From assembly GCA_965601685.1 (NCBI GenBank), contig CBFCWI010000002.1:124001-188000 (forward strand): a DNA stretch of 64,000 nucleotides. Direction: 5' to 3'. Within the stretch, counting starts at the first letter, position 1. The number at the start of each line of letters is the position of its first letter. The notes under the pieces were generated by a model, which saw only the letters and a list, made by a program, of their open reading frames with translations, was not told the DNA's origin and did not search any database. Below, piece by piece: positions 43,412-51,765 of the stretch. The stretch is from JANQJD01 sp965601685. Its GTDB lineage: Bacteria > Pseudomonadota > Alphaproteobacteria > Rhodospirillales > Rhodospirillaceae. The position numbers were made by a program, and so were the translations under genes.

Positions 43412-44836
43412 ATGGGAAAGCCGACTGGATTTCTCGAGATTGCACGCAAAGACCGAGGCTATGCACCGATCTCACAACGTATTACACACTATAACGAATT
43501 CTTCGTGTCGCTTACAGGCGAGGAGTTAAGTACGCAAAGTGCACGATGCATGGATTGCGGTATCCCCTTCTGCCATACTGGTTGTCCTATCAGCAACGTT
43601 ATTCCGGATTTTAATGATCTTGTCTACCAAGGGCAATGGCAGCAAGCCCTGAATGTTTTGCATGCCACTAACAATTTCCCAGAGGTCACGGGACGCATAT
43701 GCCCAGCCCCGTGCGAGATGGCTTGTACTCTGAACCTGATTGATCAGCCGGTGATTATTCGCACTATCGAGGGAGCCATTGCCGACCGTGGCTGGGCAGA
43801 AGGTTGGATTCTTCCACAGATTCCCATGCATCGTACTGGCAAACGAGTGGCTGTTGTTGGGTCTGGTCCCACCGGTCTTGCTTGTGCCCAACAATTGGCC
43901 CGCGCTGGCCACACTGTAGTGGTCTTTGAGAAAAATCCGCGCATCGGTGGTCTGCTCCGCTATGGCATACCAGACTTTAAGCTTGAGAAGTCTCTGATAG
44001 ACCGTCGCGTCGCTCAGATGAGGGCAGAAGGGGTGGAGTTTCGTCCCAACAGCCACATCGGTGCCACTGTGCCTGTACAGCATTTGCTCAATCGCTATGA
44101 TGCCGTTGTGCTAGCAGGCGGAGCCGAGCGACCACGCGACCTGCCGCTACCTGGGCGTCACCTGGCTGGGATTCACTTCGCTATAGACTTTTTGAGTCAA
44201 CAAAATTGTGTTGTTTCTCAACAGCCTATCACTGGCAACCGTATGGAGGCCTATAATAAGCACGTGGTAGTGATTGGTGGTGGAGACACCGGTTCAGACT
44301 GTGTAGGCACGGCAGTGCGCCAGTCAGCAGCCTCCGTCGCGCAGATTGAAATTCTACCGCAACCACCAGAGAGAGAAGACAAGGTCACGACGTGGCCAGG
44401 TTGGCCTCATAAGCTATGGATTTCGACCTCGCATGAAGAAGGCTGTCGCCGCGAGTGGGGGGTAGTTACTAGAGCCTTTCTTGGCGAAGGCCAAGCAGTA
44501 CAGGCATTGGCATGTGCTCGCGCAACGTGGGTAGAAGGAACTATGAGTGAAATCTCAGGGTCGCATTTCGTACTACGAGCCGAATTAGTGCTACTGGCCA
44601 CGGGTTTTATCCATCCAGTACACGAGGGTATGTTAGAAGATTTTGGTGTAGCCCTGGATGCACGCGGCAACGTTCAGGCCGATTCCGTAGCCTACCAAAC
44701 ATCGATGCCAAAGGTATTTGCTGCTGGCGATATGCGCCGCGGCCAATCTCTGGTGGTATGGGCCATTCGCGAAGGGCGGCAATGTGCCCACGCCGTAGAT
44801 ACCTTTCTAGTCGGACATAGCATGTTGCCGCGCTAG
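43412..44836 (+). CDS. gltD: Glutamate synthase small subunit
   Basis: It feeds electrons from NADPH through FAD and two [4Fe-4S] clusters to GltB. The 474-residue protein has the N-terminal Cys motifs CMDCGIPFCHTGCP and CPAPCEMACTL, the FAD-binding GSGPTGLACAQQL and the NADPH-binding GGGDTGSDCVG. The C-terminal VFAAGDMRRGQSLVVWAIREGR is intact. It is 40 bp after gltB in the same unit. It ends 24 bp before the RNase P RNA. Confidence 0.97.
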   Translation: MGKPTGFLEIARKDRGYAPISQRITHYNEFFVSLTGEELSTQSARCMDCGIPFCHTGCPISNVIPDFNDLVYQGQWQQALNVLHATNNFPEVTGRICPAPCEMACTLNLIDQPVIIRTIEGAIADRGWAEGWILPQIPMHRTGKRVAVVGSGPTGLACAQQLARAGHTVVVFEKNPRIGGLLRYGIPDFKLEKSLIDRRVAQMRAEGVEFRPNSHIGATVPVQHLLNRYDAVVLAGGAERPRDLPLPGRHLAGIHFAIDFLSQQNCVVSQQPITGNRMEAYNKHVVVIGGGDTGSDCVGTAVRQSAASVAQIEILPQPPEREDKVTTWPGWPHKLWISTSHEEGCRREWGVVTRAFLGEGQAVQALACARATWVEGTMSEISGSHFVLRAELVLLATGFIHPVHEGMLEDFGVALDARGNVQADSVAYQTSMPKVFAAGDMRRGQSLVVWAIREGRQCAHAVDTFLVGHSMLPR

Positions 44837-44859
44837 CCGAGGCACGCTAAGATAGGCGG

Positions 44860-45266
44860 GGTATCAGAAGGTTGGATGACTGCTCTCCCTGTAGGGAGGG
44901 AGGAAAGTCCGGGCTCCACGGAAGTGCGGTGCCGGGTAACACCCGGCGGAGGTGACTCCAGGGAAAGTGCCACAGAAAACAAACCGCCGGCCGGACTGGT
45001 GTGCTAGTGCGCATTCTGTTGCCGGCAAGGGTGAAAAGGTGCAGTAAGAGTGCACCGCGCCTTCGGTAACGGGGGTGGCATGGTAAACCCCACCGGGAGC
45101 AAGACCAAATAGGGACGGCGTGTCATGGCTTCATGACGAACATGCTTTCGTGTTGCCGTCTGGGTCGGTCGCGTGAGGCGTTCGGTGACGGACGTCCCAG
45201 AGGAATGGTCATCGCCAGCCATTGCATGGTGGGCACAGAACCCGGCTTACAGACTCTCTGGTACCA
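44860..45266 (+). ncRNA. rnpB: RNase P RNA
   Basis: The catalytic RNA of RNase P, which cuts tRNA 5' leaders. Conserved boxes are GAGGAAAGTCCGGGCTCCAC near the 5' end, the ACAGAAAACAAACCGCC region and the 3' ACAGAACCCGGCTTACAG box. Ends were set from pairing of GGTATCAGA (44860-44868) with TCTGGTACC (45257-45265), read as helix P1, and are approximate by a few bases. It lies in the short space between gltD and the hybrid kinase gene. Confidence 0.93.
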
Positions 45267-45328
45267 CTTTTGGCGAGGAGCCTTGCTGCCTTCCTTATAT
45301 CTTTTGGATGTTAACGAGGACAGCAAGG

Positions 45329-47299
45329 ATGGCGTTTAAAGCCCTCAATGTCCGCACACATCTGTCACTCAGTTTTGTAGCAGCTATCGTATTGACAATA
45401 ATAGCTTGTATTCTCGCACTTTTCTCTCTCTACCAGTTCCGTACTGCCCTTGAGATCATTGTTGACCAACAGCTACCGATTCTCATTGCGGCTTACGAGT
45501 TAGCCCAGCAGAGCGAGGCAACAATAGCAAGCACTCCTAACCTAGCGCTATCTGGCATGCAGAGACAACGACGGACTGTCTATTACCGTATCCACAACCA
45601 ATTGGCAAATTTGAGTGAGTCAGTGGCACGCCTTAAAGACATAGAGGCACTACAGCGCACACTACTCCTTGCACGTATTGCCGAGGAACACGCTTATTTA
45701 AGCGCCACGTTCGAGGCCTTGAATACCGCGGCAGAATATGGCGATTCTAACCTATTAGCTCCCCGCAGTTTACATATCAGTCAGAGGATCGACAGCCTGC
45801 TGTTGCTCTATTCCCAGCGTGCCGGCTGTCTGGTAGTTGCTGTTCATGAACTGATCGTCCATAGTCGGGCAACAATATCCCATGCTGGCACTGATAGCAA
45901 CACTCTGACACAGCTGCAAAGTATTTTTCTGATTTTTCTCTCTCTTCTGTGTATTCTGGTGACATTTCTGACCGCTTTGCATGTGTCTGACAGCATTGGT
46001 CATCGCTTGTTGCATCTATACCAGGTCGTAGCCGCCACGACAGGCGAGGAAGTACAGTTTGACAGTGGAGACGAAATCGCTGGCATAGCGCGTGCTATCG
46101 AAGGGCTGATAACCGCACGCCAATATACTGAAGAGACTCTACGGACCGCTAAAGATGCCGCTGATGGTGCGAACATGGCAAAAACTAGGCTCCTGGCTGC
46201 TGCTAGTCACGACCTGCGCCAGCCCTTACAAGCCCTAGGATTATTCGTCACAGCACTACTAGACCTTCGCCTGGCGGCTGAGCCGCGTACCATCGCCGAA
46301 AAGATTGCCCTGTCTGTCACAACCCTGCGGGAGTTATTAGATGCACTGCTCGACATTTCTAAGCTGGATTCAGGGGGAATCGTGCCGAATCGGAGCGCGA
46401 TTCCTCTAGCTAGTTTAATCGGTCGCTTGGTTCCTGAATTCGAACCTGTGGCAACTGCTAAACACTTGCGTTTCCTTGTCGGCTCCTGTCGAGGCTACGT
46501 AGTCTCCGACCCAGTATTGCTGAATCAGATTCTGCGTAATCTGTTAGCGAACGCTATCCGTTATACTACCCTTGGGGGTGTGCTGATTGGTTGCCGGCAC
46601 CGCAGAGGGCAGCTTCGCGTTGAAATCTGGGACAGTGGTCCTGGTATTTCGTCCGAGCAAAAAAAAGAGATCTTCCGTGAATTTCATCAAGCGAACCGTT
46701 CCACAGAGCACGCCGGCGTGGGATTAGGATTAGCCATTGTCGATCGTACAGCACGGTTACTAGGGCATCGCATCGTGGTGGAATCACGCCTGGGCCGAGG
46801 CTCAATGTTTGCCGTTGAAGTAGAAACAGCAGTGGCTCCGAGGGAGGCACGAGCAGAGAACAGAATCCTACCAACCACGGAGCCACCCCCAGCCTCCTCG
46901 ATCCTAAGCGGGCGGGTAGTTGTGGTGATCGATGATGATCCTCTGATCCGCCATGGCTTGCAGCTATTGCTGAAGGGTTGGGGCTGCACGGTCATCGCGG
47001 CCGAATCAGGCGATGCAGCCGTGGTAGAACTCTCTCGCTGCGAAGTAGTCCCTGAAGCAATCATAGCCGACTATTGGCTCAGCAACGGTGAAACTGGTCA
47101 TCGAGCAATCGCCACGCTTCGCGAAGCTGTAGACATGCCACTCCCGGCTCTGCTGATGATTGCTGGGGGAATTGCTACTCAGGAGAGCCTAAGCCTACAC
47201 CACCAAGCTCAGACCCATGGTCTACCAGTGCTGCGCAAACCAGTGCCCTCTGAACAGCTGCTTGCCTTTCTTGCAAAAGCCCTTAGAATAAAGATCTGA
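45329..47299 (+). CDS. Hybrid sensor histidine kinase with C-terminal receiver domain
   Basis: This 656-residue inner-membrane sensor has a TM helix at residues 15-35, a periplasmic sensing region, TM2 near 196-216 and a short HAMP-like link. The kinase follows: H-box SHDLRQP (His294), N-box NLLANAIRYT (about 405) and G-box GVGLGLAIVDRT (about 463). The receiver domain is at about 528-650 with DDD at 535-537, phospho-acceptor Asp581 in IIADYWL and Lys637. No separate response regulator is adjacent, so its output partner is unknown. The ATG at 45329 was chosen because the longer frame overlaps rnpB. Confidence 0.93.
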   Translation: MAFKALNVRTHLSLSFVAAIVLTIIACILALFSLYQFRTALEIIVDQQLPILIAAYELAQQSEATIASTPNLALSGMQRQRRTVYYRIHNQLANLSESVARLKDIEALQRTLLLARIAEEHAYLSATFEALNTAAEYGDSNLLAPRSLHISQRIDSLLLLYSQRAGCLVVAVHELIVHSRATISHAGTDSNTLTQLQSIFLIFLSLLCILVTFLTALHVSDSIGHRLLHLYQVVAATTGEEVQFDSGDEIAGIARAIEGLITARQYTEETLRTAKDAADGANMAKTRLLAAASHDLRQPLQALGLFVTALLDLRLAAEPRTIAEKIALSVTTLRELLDALLDISKLDSGGIVPNRSAIPLASLIGRLVPEFEPVATAKHLRFLVGSCRGYVVSDPVLLNQILRNLLANAIRYTTLGGVLIGCRHRRGQLRVEIWDSGPGISSEQKKEIFREFHQANRSTEHAGVGLGLAIVDRTARLLGHRIVVESRLGRGSMFAVEVETAVAPREARAENRILPTTEPPPASSILSGRVVVVIDDDPLIRHGLQLLLKGWGCTVIAAESGDAAVVELSRCEVVPEAIIADYWLSNGETGHRAIATLREAVDMPLPALLMIAGGIATQESLSLHHQAQTHGLPVLRKPVPSEQLLAFLAKALRIKI

Positions 47300-47365
47300 C
47301 GGCCCTCTCAGAGGAGACGCGAAAGCGGCTACCCACGCCACCCACCTCTTCCTTAAGGCTATGCC

Positions 47366-47383
47366 TGCGTCGCAGACGACGCA
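47366..47383. terminator. Hairpin between convergent genes
   Basis: TGCGTCG (47366-47372) and CGACGCA (47377-47383) flank CAGA. It lies between the hybrid kinase and the convergent hydroxyacyl-CoA dehydrogenase. No T-run, so a bidirectional terminator is only possible. Confidence 0.35.
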
Positions 47384-47416
47384 AGCCAGCCTCTCGCGCC
47401 CAGGATCCCACCAGGA

Positions 47417-48313
47417 TTAAGCTACTGGATGCTTGAGTTGTGGATTCGGGATTGCCGGTTTCTTCGCGTAATCATAGAATCCTTTATTGGTTTTACGACC
47501 GAGATAACCAAGCTGTACCAGACGAATTAAGGTATGCGGTGCTGAGCAGTACTGCTGCCGGACATCTTGATAAATGTTGTGAGACATAGCTAATACAACA
47601 TCAAGGCCTATGTAATCAGCAAGACTGAACGGTCCCATCGGCATACCGGAACCTGTCATCATGGCATGATCAATAGCATCAATAGTGCCAGTTCCATGCT
47701 CCAGCAGCCGTATAGCTTCGAGCATATAAGGAGTCAGGAGTCTGTTAACGATGAAACCAGTCGTATCCTGTACTAATACTGGATCCTTGCCAACCTTGCG
47801 GCTGAACTCCATCAAAGTGGTCACAGTCTTGGCCGAAGTCTCGAAGGCGTGAATGACCTCAATCAGCTTCATCACAGGGGCAGGATTAAAGAAATGCAAG
47901 CCGGCGACGCGGCCACGCTCATTACAGACAGCCATCATCTCAGTGACTGAAAGCGTCGAGGTATTAGTGGCGAGAATGCATTCTTTTGATACAATCCGTT
48001 CAAGCCTCTGGAAGAGGCTCTTCTTCGTGTTAATATCTTCTAGGACGGATTCGACCACTAGATCGCACCCTGCGATATCCTGCTCACTAGAACTAAACAT
48101 TACACGGCCAAGTATAGCATCCCTAGACTCTGTGCTAAGCTTCCCACGTTCTACAATTTTCGCGAGACTCCCCTCGAGGGTTTGCCGCGCTCTCTCCGTA
48201 GAACCGGGGGTTGCTTTTACCGCTACGACGTCAAGGCCAGCCGTGGCAACAACTTGAGTAACCCCAAGCCCCATAGTGCCCGTACCAATGATGCCAACCT
48301 TCTTAATTTCCAT
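47417..48313 (-). CDS. 3-hydroxyacyl-CoA (3-hydroxybutyryl-CoA) dehydrogenase
   Basis: This 298-residue NAD(P)-dependent enzyme oxidises 3-hydroxyacyl-CoA, most likely short-chain 3-hydroxybutyryl-CoA, given the single-domain size. The Rossmann motif GTGTMG and the GLHFFNPAPVMKLIEVI segment, with a catalytic His in LHFFNP, are visible. The C-terminal domain shows PMGPFSLADYIGLD and GRKTNKGFYDY. The ATG at 48313 (MEIKKVGIIG) is chosen over the longer frame to 48346. It may serve fatty acid breakdown or storage polymer turnover, but nothing adjacent supports either. Confidence 0.9.
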   Translation of the reverse strand: MEIKKVGIIGTGTMGLGVTQVVATAGLDVVAVKATPGSTERARQTLEGSLAKIVERGKLSTESRDAILGRVMFSSSEQDIAGCDLVVESVLEDINTKKSLFQRLERIVSKECILATNTSTLSVTEMMAVCNERGRVAGLHFFNPAPVMKLIEVIHAFETSAKTVTTLMEFSRKVGKDPVLVQDTTGFIVNRLLTPYMLEAIRLLEHGTGTIDAIDHAMMTGSGMPMGPFSLADYIGLDVVLAMSHNIYQDVRQQYCSAPHTLIRLVQLGYLGRKTNKGFYDYAKKPAIPNPQLKHPVA

Positions 48314-48604
48314 AGTTACACCCTTCACCTGCACGTGATATGACACCTAGTCATTGTCTCGGCCCGCACTCCTTCGACACGTGGCCTCACGTCTCACCCC
48401 CCCAGTGCGGATTGCCGCATGATCGCCCATCGTGTTAGTTATCTTACGAAATTCTAAAGACCTGCGCCAACCTCGATTTTGCTGCAATGCCGAAATTTTC
48501 TGCACTCGCTCTGTGCTACTGGACAGCTCCAAAGAGTGCCAACTCTGTTGGCTCCGTCTGCCTGAAAGTGTGTAAGAGAGAAAAAAAGAGAAGGAAGTCA
48601 GACG

Positions 48605-49138
48605 ATGAAACTGATAGGCAAGGTCATACTTACTTGTGTCGCCATAGCTGTCACGGCTGTACCAGAAACAGCTAGAACACAACAAAATATTGCCAAACTC
48701 GGCACAAACGGCGTCTGGACAGCCTACACTGCCATGGAACAAGGAAACAGAATCTGTTACACAGTTGCCCGGCCCATCCATTCAGAAGGCAATTACAGCC
48801 GGCGGGGCGACGTCTATGCTATCGTCACCCACCGTCCCAGCAGAGGAAGCTACGGAATCTTTAGCATTATGGCTGGTTACCCGTATCAATCTAATGCGTA
48901 TATCCACGCGACCATCGATAACCGGCAGTTCACCTTGATCGGACACGGAGAAACCGCCTGGCTCCAAGGGACTGGCGATGCCGATCTTGTTGCTGCTATG
49001 CAGGGCGGTCGTGAGATGACCGTCATCGGTTACTCCCAGCGCGGCACCAGGACGGTGGATATCTTCGAGCTGATGGGGTTCACCGCTTCCCATACCCAGA
49101 TTGACAAAGCCTGCCCTGAGTCAAAACAGTTCCCCTGA
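48605..49138 (+). CDS. IalB-family (invasion-associated locus B-like) periplasmic protein
   Basis: This 177-residue protein has a signal peptide (residues 1-25) and the IalB-type core: WTAYTAMEQGNRICY, then RRGDVYAIVTHRP and a C-terminal VIGYSQRGTRTVDIFELMGFTASH. IalB was named for invasion in Bartonella, but the family is widespread in free-living alphaproteobacteria and its biochemical role is not settled. AAGGAAG lies before the ATG. It is monocistronic, divergent from the hydroxyacyl-CoA dehydrogenase. Confidence 0.82.
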   Translation: MKLIGKVILTCVAIAVTAVPETARTQQNIAKLGTNGVWTAYTAMEQGNRICYTVARPIHSEGNYSRRGDVYAIVTHRPSRGSYGIFSIMAGYPYQSNAYIHATIDNRQFTLIGHGETAWLQGTGDADLVAAMQGGREMTVIGYSQRGTRTVDIFELMGFTASHTQIDKACPESKQFP

Positions 49139-49251
49139 GACCAGATTCCGCGAATTACGCGTACCCACCCCCTGCGATCTGATAGACCCTCCACTCAGCA
49201 CGGCCGTGCAGCAGCCAATGAGCTAGGTTGCTGCAGCCCCGGCACTCATCA

Positions 49252-49584
49252 TCATACCCTAAAACTCTCACCACAGCCACAGCGACCTTTCTCATTCGGG
49301 TTGTGAAACACAAAAGACGCACCCATCTTGTTTTGCTGATAGTCTAACTCAGTACCAATAAGGAACATCATGGCCGCAGGGTCAAGGAATATCTTGATTC
49401 CATTATGCTCGATAGTCTCCTCGTCTGTTTTCTTTTCTGTAGCTAATTCCATAGCATAGCTCAAGCCTGAGCAACCACTATTTTCAACCCCGATTCGCAC
49501 ACCGAGAACCGGCTGCACAGACCCGGCCATTAAATCCTTGAGCCTGGACACAGCAGATTCTGACAAGGTAATTGCCTCTTGCAT
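49252..49584 (-). CDS. sufA: SufA-type Fe-S carrier (HesB/IscA family)
   Basis: An A-type carrier that passes clusters from the SufBCD scaffold to apoproteins. The 110-residue protein has the three family cysteines: SGCSGLSY, then CGCGESF at the end. It is the last gene of the rrf2-sufBCDSUTA unit, 15 bp after sufT. Confidence 0.95.
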   Translation of the reverse strand: MQEAITLSESAVSRLKDLMAGSVQPVLGVRIGVENSGCSGLSYAMELATEKKTDEETIEHNGIKIFLDPAAMMFLIGTELDYQQNKMGASFVFHNPNEKGRCGCGESFRV

Positions 49585-49599
49585 TGTGTCTTCTCCATG

Positions 49600-50007
49600 T
49601 CAAAACATATCAAGGGTAATCCGTGCAACCTCAGACATACGTTCAGGCGTCCATGGGGGATCCCACACTAGAAAGACGTCAACTTCTCCTACCCCTGGCA
49701 CAGCAGCAGCAGCACAGGCTACCTGAGCTGGCAATACACCAGCTACCGGACAGCTTGGTGCTGTCAAAGTCATCCAGATAGCAGTCCAGCCATCGTCCGC
49801 GATGCAGAGGTCATAAACAAGTCCTAGATCATAGATATTCACAGGGATCTCGGGATCAAACACCTTTTGCAACGCCTCCGTAACCGCCTCGGCCATAGCA
49901 ACGGGTGTACCAACGGGCAACGGTGCCCCAGCATGAGCGGCCGCGTCCTGTCTCTCGACGAGCGCGGTTGCAGCAGAAGAAGTCATGGCCGTATGCGGCT
50001 TTTCCAT
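49600..50007 (-). CDS. sufT: SufT (DUF59/MIP18 family) Fe-S assembly factor
   Basis: SufT helps mature Fe-S proteins, probably lipoyl synthase or aconitase-like targets. The 135-residue protein has VFDPEIPVNIYDLGLVYDL and WMTLTAPSCPVAG, matching the MIP18 fold with its conserved Cys, then DPPWTPERMS at the end. The start at 50007 (MEKPHTAMTSS) is chosen because it lies 13 bp after the sufU stop; the longer frame runs through the sufU gene. The first 40 residues are low-complexity Ala. Confidence 0.9.
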   Translation of the reverse strand: MEKPHTAMTSSAATALVERQDAAAHAGAPLPVGTPVAMAEAVTEALQKVFDPEIPVNIYDLGLVYDLCIADDGWTAIWMTLTAPSCPVAGVLPAQVACAAAAVPGVGEVDVFLVWDPPWTPERMSEVARITLDMF

Positions 50008-50020
50008 GAGTGAGAGTCTC

Positions 50021-50497
50021 TTATTCGGTGCTAGCGGTGCTGGTGCCATCGACAGCAGCAGCCATGGTGTGCCAAGCGAGAGTAGCGCACTTGACACGTA
50101 CCGGGAATCGACGCACGCCAGACAAGACCTGCAACCGCTCCAGTGCGTCCTGCAGGCCTTCCAGGAGCATAGACCCAGATTCTTTGAGACTGTCACCAGT
50201 GCACATAGCCTGGAAGGCATGAAACAAAGCTCTAGCCTCTTCTTCGCTCTTGCCAGCGAGTATTTCCGTCATCATGGAAGCAGAAGCAACAGAGATGGCG
50301 CAACCATGACCATCGAAAGTTGCTTCACGCACGAGGCCTACCTTGTCCACCTTTAAAAAGACGGTTAGTGTGTCCCCACACATGGGGTTGTGGCCATTGG
50401 CCTGTCGGTTAGCATCAGACAGGGGCCGCAGGTTACGGGGCCGTCTGCCGTGATCCAGTATAACTTCTTGGTAAAGATCGCGCAGATCATCCTTCAT
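50021..50497 (-). CDS. sufU: SufU/IscU-type Fe-S scaffold protein
   Basis: SufU takes sulfur from SufS and helps build or deliver clusters. The 158-residue protein has the three ligand Cys residues in NPMCGD, GHGCAIS and RVKCATL. It overlaps the stop of sufS as ATGA (50494-50497), so the two are coupled. A C-terminal Ala/Thr tail follows the last ligand. Confidence 0.94.
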   Translation of the reverse strand: MKDDLRDLYQEVILDHGRRPRNLRPLSDANRQANGHNPMCGDTLTVFLKVDKVGLVREATFDGHGCAISVASASMMTEILAGKSEEEARALFHAFQAMCTGDSLKESGSMLLEGLQDALERLQVLSGVRRFPVRVKCATLAWHTMAAAVDGTSTASTE

Positions 50498-51741
50498 GAG
50501 CAGAAAATCCCCCGCACAGTTTCCAAAGCATCGGCTAGGGCATCAGCCTCAGCCCGTGTGTTATATAGTCCAAATGAGGCCCGGGCTGTTGCAGGCACCC
50601 CGAACCGCTGCATCAGCGGCTGGGCGCAGTGATGACCTGCCCGGATTGCCACACCATGCTGATCAACAATAGTAGCAATATCATGTGGATGGGCACAGTC
50701 GAGTGTGAAGCTGAGGACGCTTGTCTTAGCTGGGGCGGTGCCGAGCAGACGCAAGCCCCTGATTGCCATAAGCCGCTGAGTGGCATAAGACAGGAGATCC
50801 GCTTCATGGGCAGCAATAGCCTTGAGGCCAATGGCCTCAACATAACCGATGGCCACCGCTAGTCCGATGGCTTGGGCAATAGCTGGCGTGCCAGCCTCGA
50901 ACTTGTACGGTAACTCAGCCCAGCGAGACTCCTCAAAGGTAACAGTTGTGATCATCTCTCCTCCCCCCTGATAGGGAGGCATGTCTTGCAGCAGCGCCTC
51001 GCGGCCGTAGAGAACGCCGATGCCAGTTGGCCCATATAGCTTATGGCCTGAGAAGACATAGAAGTCGCAGGCAAGATCATGGACGTCTACCGCTATGTGC
51101 GGTACTGCTTGGCAGCCATCTACGAGAACTTTTGCACCAAAAGTATGAGCTGCCGCGACGATGTCCTTCACCGGCAGAATGGTACCAAGCACATTGGAAA
51201 TGTGAGCAACCGCGACTAGCCGTGTGCGGGACGACAGTAGATTCTCGTACCTTTCCCAGACAAACTGGCCATGATCGTCAACAGGCACCACCTTGAGGCG
51301 CAAGCCCTTTGCTGCTGCTAGCATTTGCCAGGGCACGATATTAGAATGGTGTTCCAGCCAGGTAAGGATTACCTCATCACCAGCTTGCAGATGAGTCTGT
51401 CCCCAGGTGGTAGCGACCAGGTTTATGGACTCTGTTGCGCCGCGTGTAAAGATGATCTCTTGTATGCGGCCAGCATTGAGAAAGGCTCGTACTCGTTCGC
51501 GCGCATTTTCGTATTGGCTCGTAGCCTGCTCTGAGAGCCAATAGGCTCCACGATGAACGTTGGCATATCCAGTCTCATAGAAAGCCTTTATGGCTGTTGT
51601 GACCTGGACAGGCTTCTGGGTCGAAGCAGCATTGTCCAGAAACGCAAGTGGGTAACCATGGATTGTCTTATCGAGAATAGGAAAATCTGCTCTAATGTTG
51701 TCAATATCGTAAACTGTGGGAGCTGCCCGTGCGACATCCAT
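50494..51741 (-). CDS. sufS: SufS cysteine desulfurase
   Basis: A PLP enzyme that takes sulfur from cysteine. The 415-residue protein has the PLP Lys in FSGHKLYGPTGIG and the active Cys in RAGHHCAQPLM, as in SufS-type (group II) desulfurases. It is 24 bp downstream of sufD. Its persulfide goes to SufU, whose gene overlaps. Confidence 0.95.
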   Translation of the reverse strand: MDVARAAPTVYDIDNIRADFPILDKTIHGYPLAFLDNAASTQKPVQVTTAIKAFYETGYANVHRGAYWLSEQATSQYENARERVRAFLNAGRIQEIIFTRGATESINLVATTWGQTHLQAGDEVILTWLEHHSNIVPWQMLAAAKGLRLKVVPVDDHGQFVWERYENLLSSRTRLVAVAHISNVLGTILPVKDIVAAAHTFGAKVLVDGCQAVPHIAVDVHDLACDFYVFSGHKLYGPTGIGVLYGREALLQDMPPYQGGGEMITTVTFEESRWAELPYKFEAGTPAIAQAIGLAVAIGYVEAIGLKAIAAHEADLLSYATQRLMAIRGLRLLGTAPAKTSVLSFTLDCAHPHDIATIVDQHGVAIRAGHHCAQPLMQRFGVPATARASFGLYNTRAEADALADALETVRGIFCS

Positions 51742-51765
51742 GTTTGTCTCTCCTTCCGCTCCCCA

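Noticed and set aside
45173..45328. N-terminal extension of the hybrid kinase frame
   Set aside because: These codons lie within the RNase P RNA and the start at 45329 has a better ribosome site and begins just before the first membrane helix.
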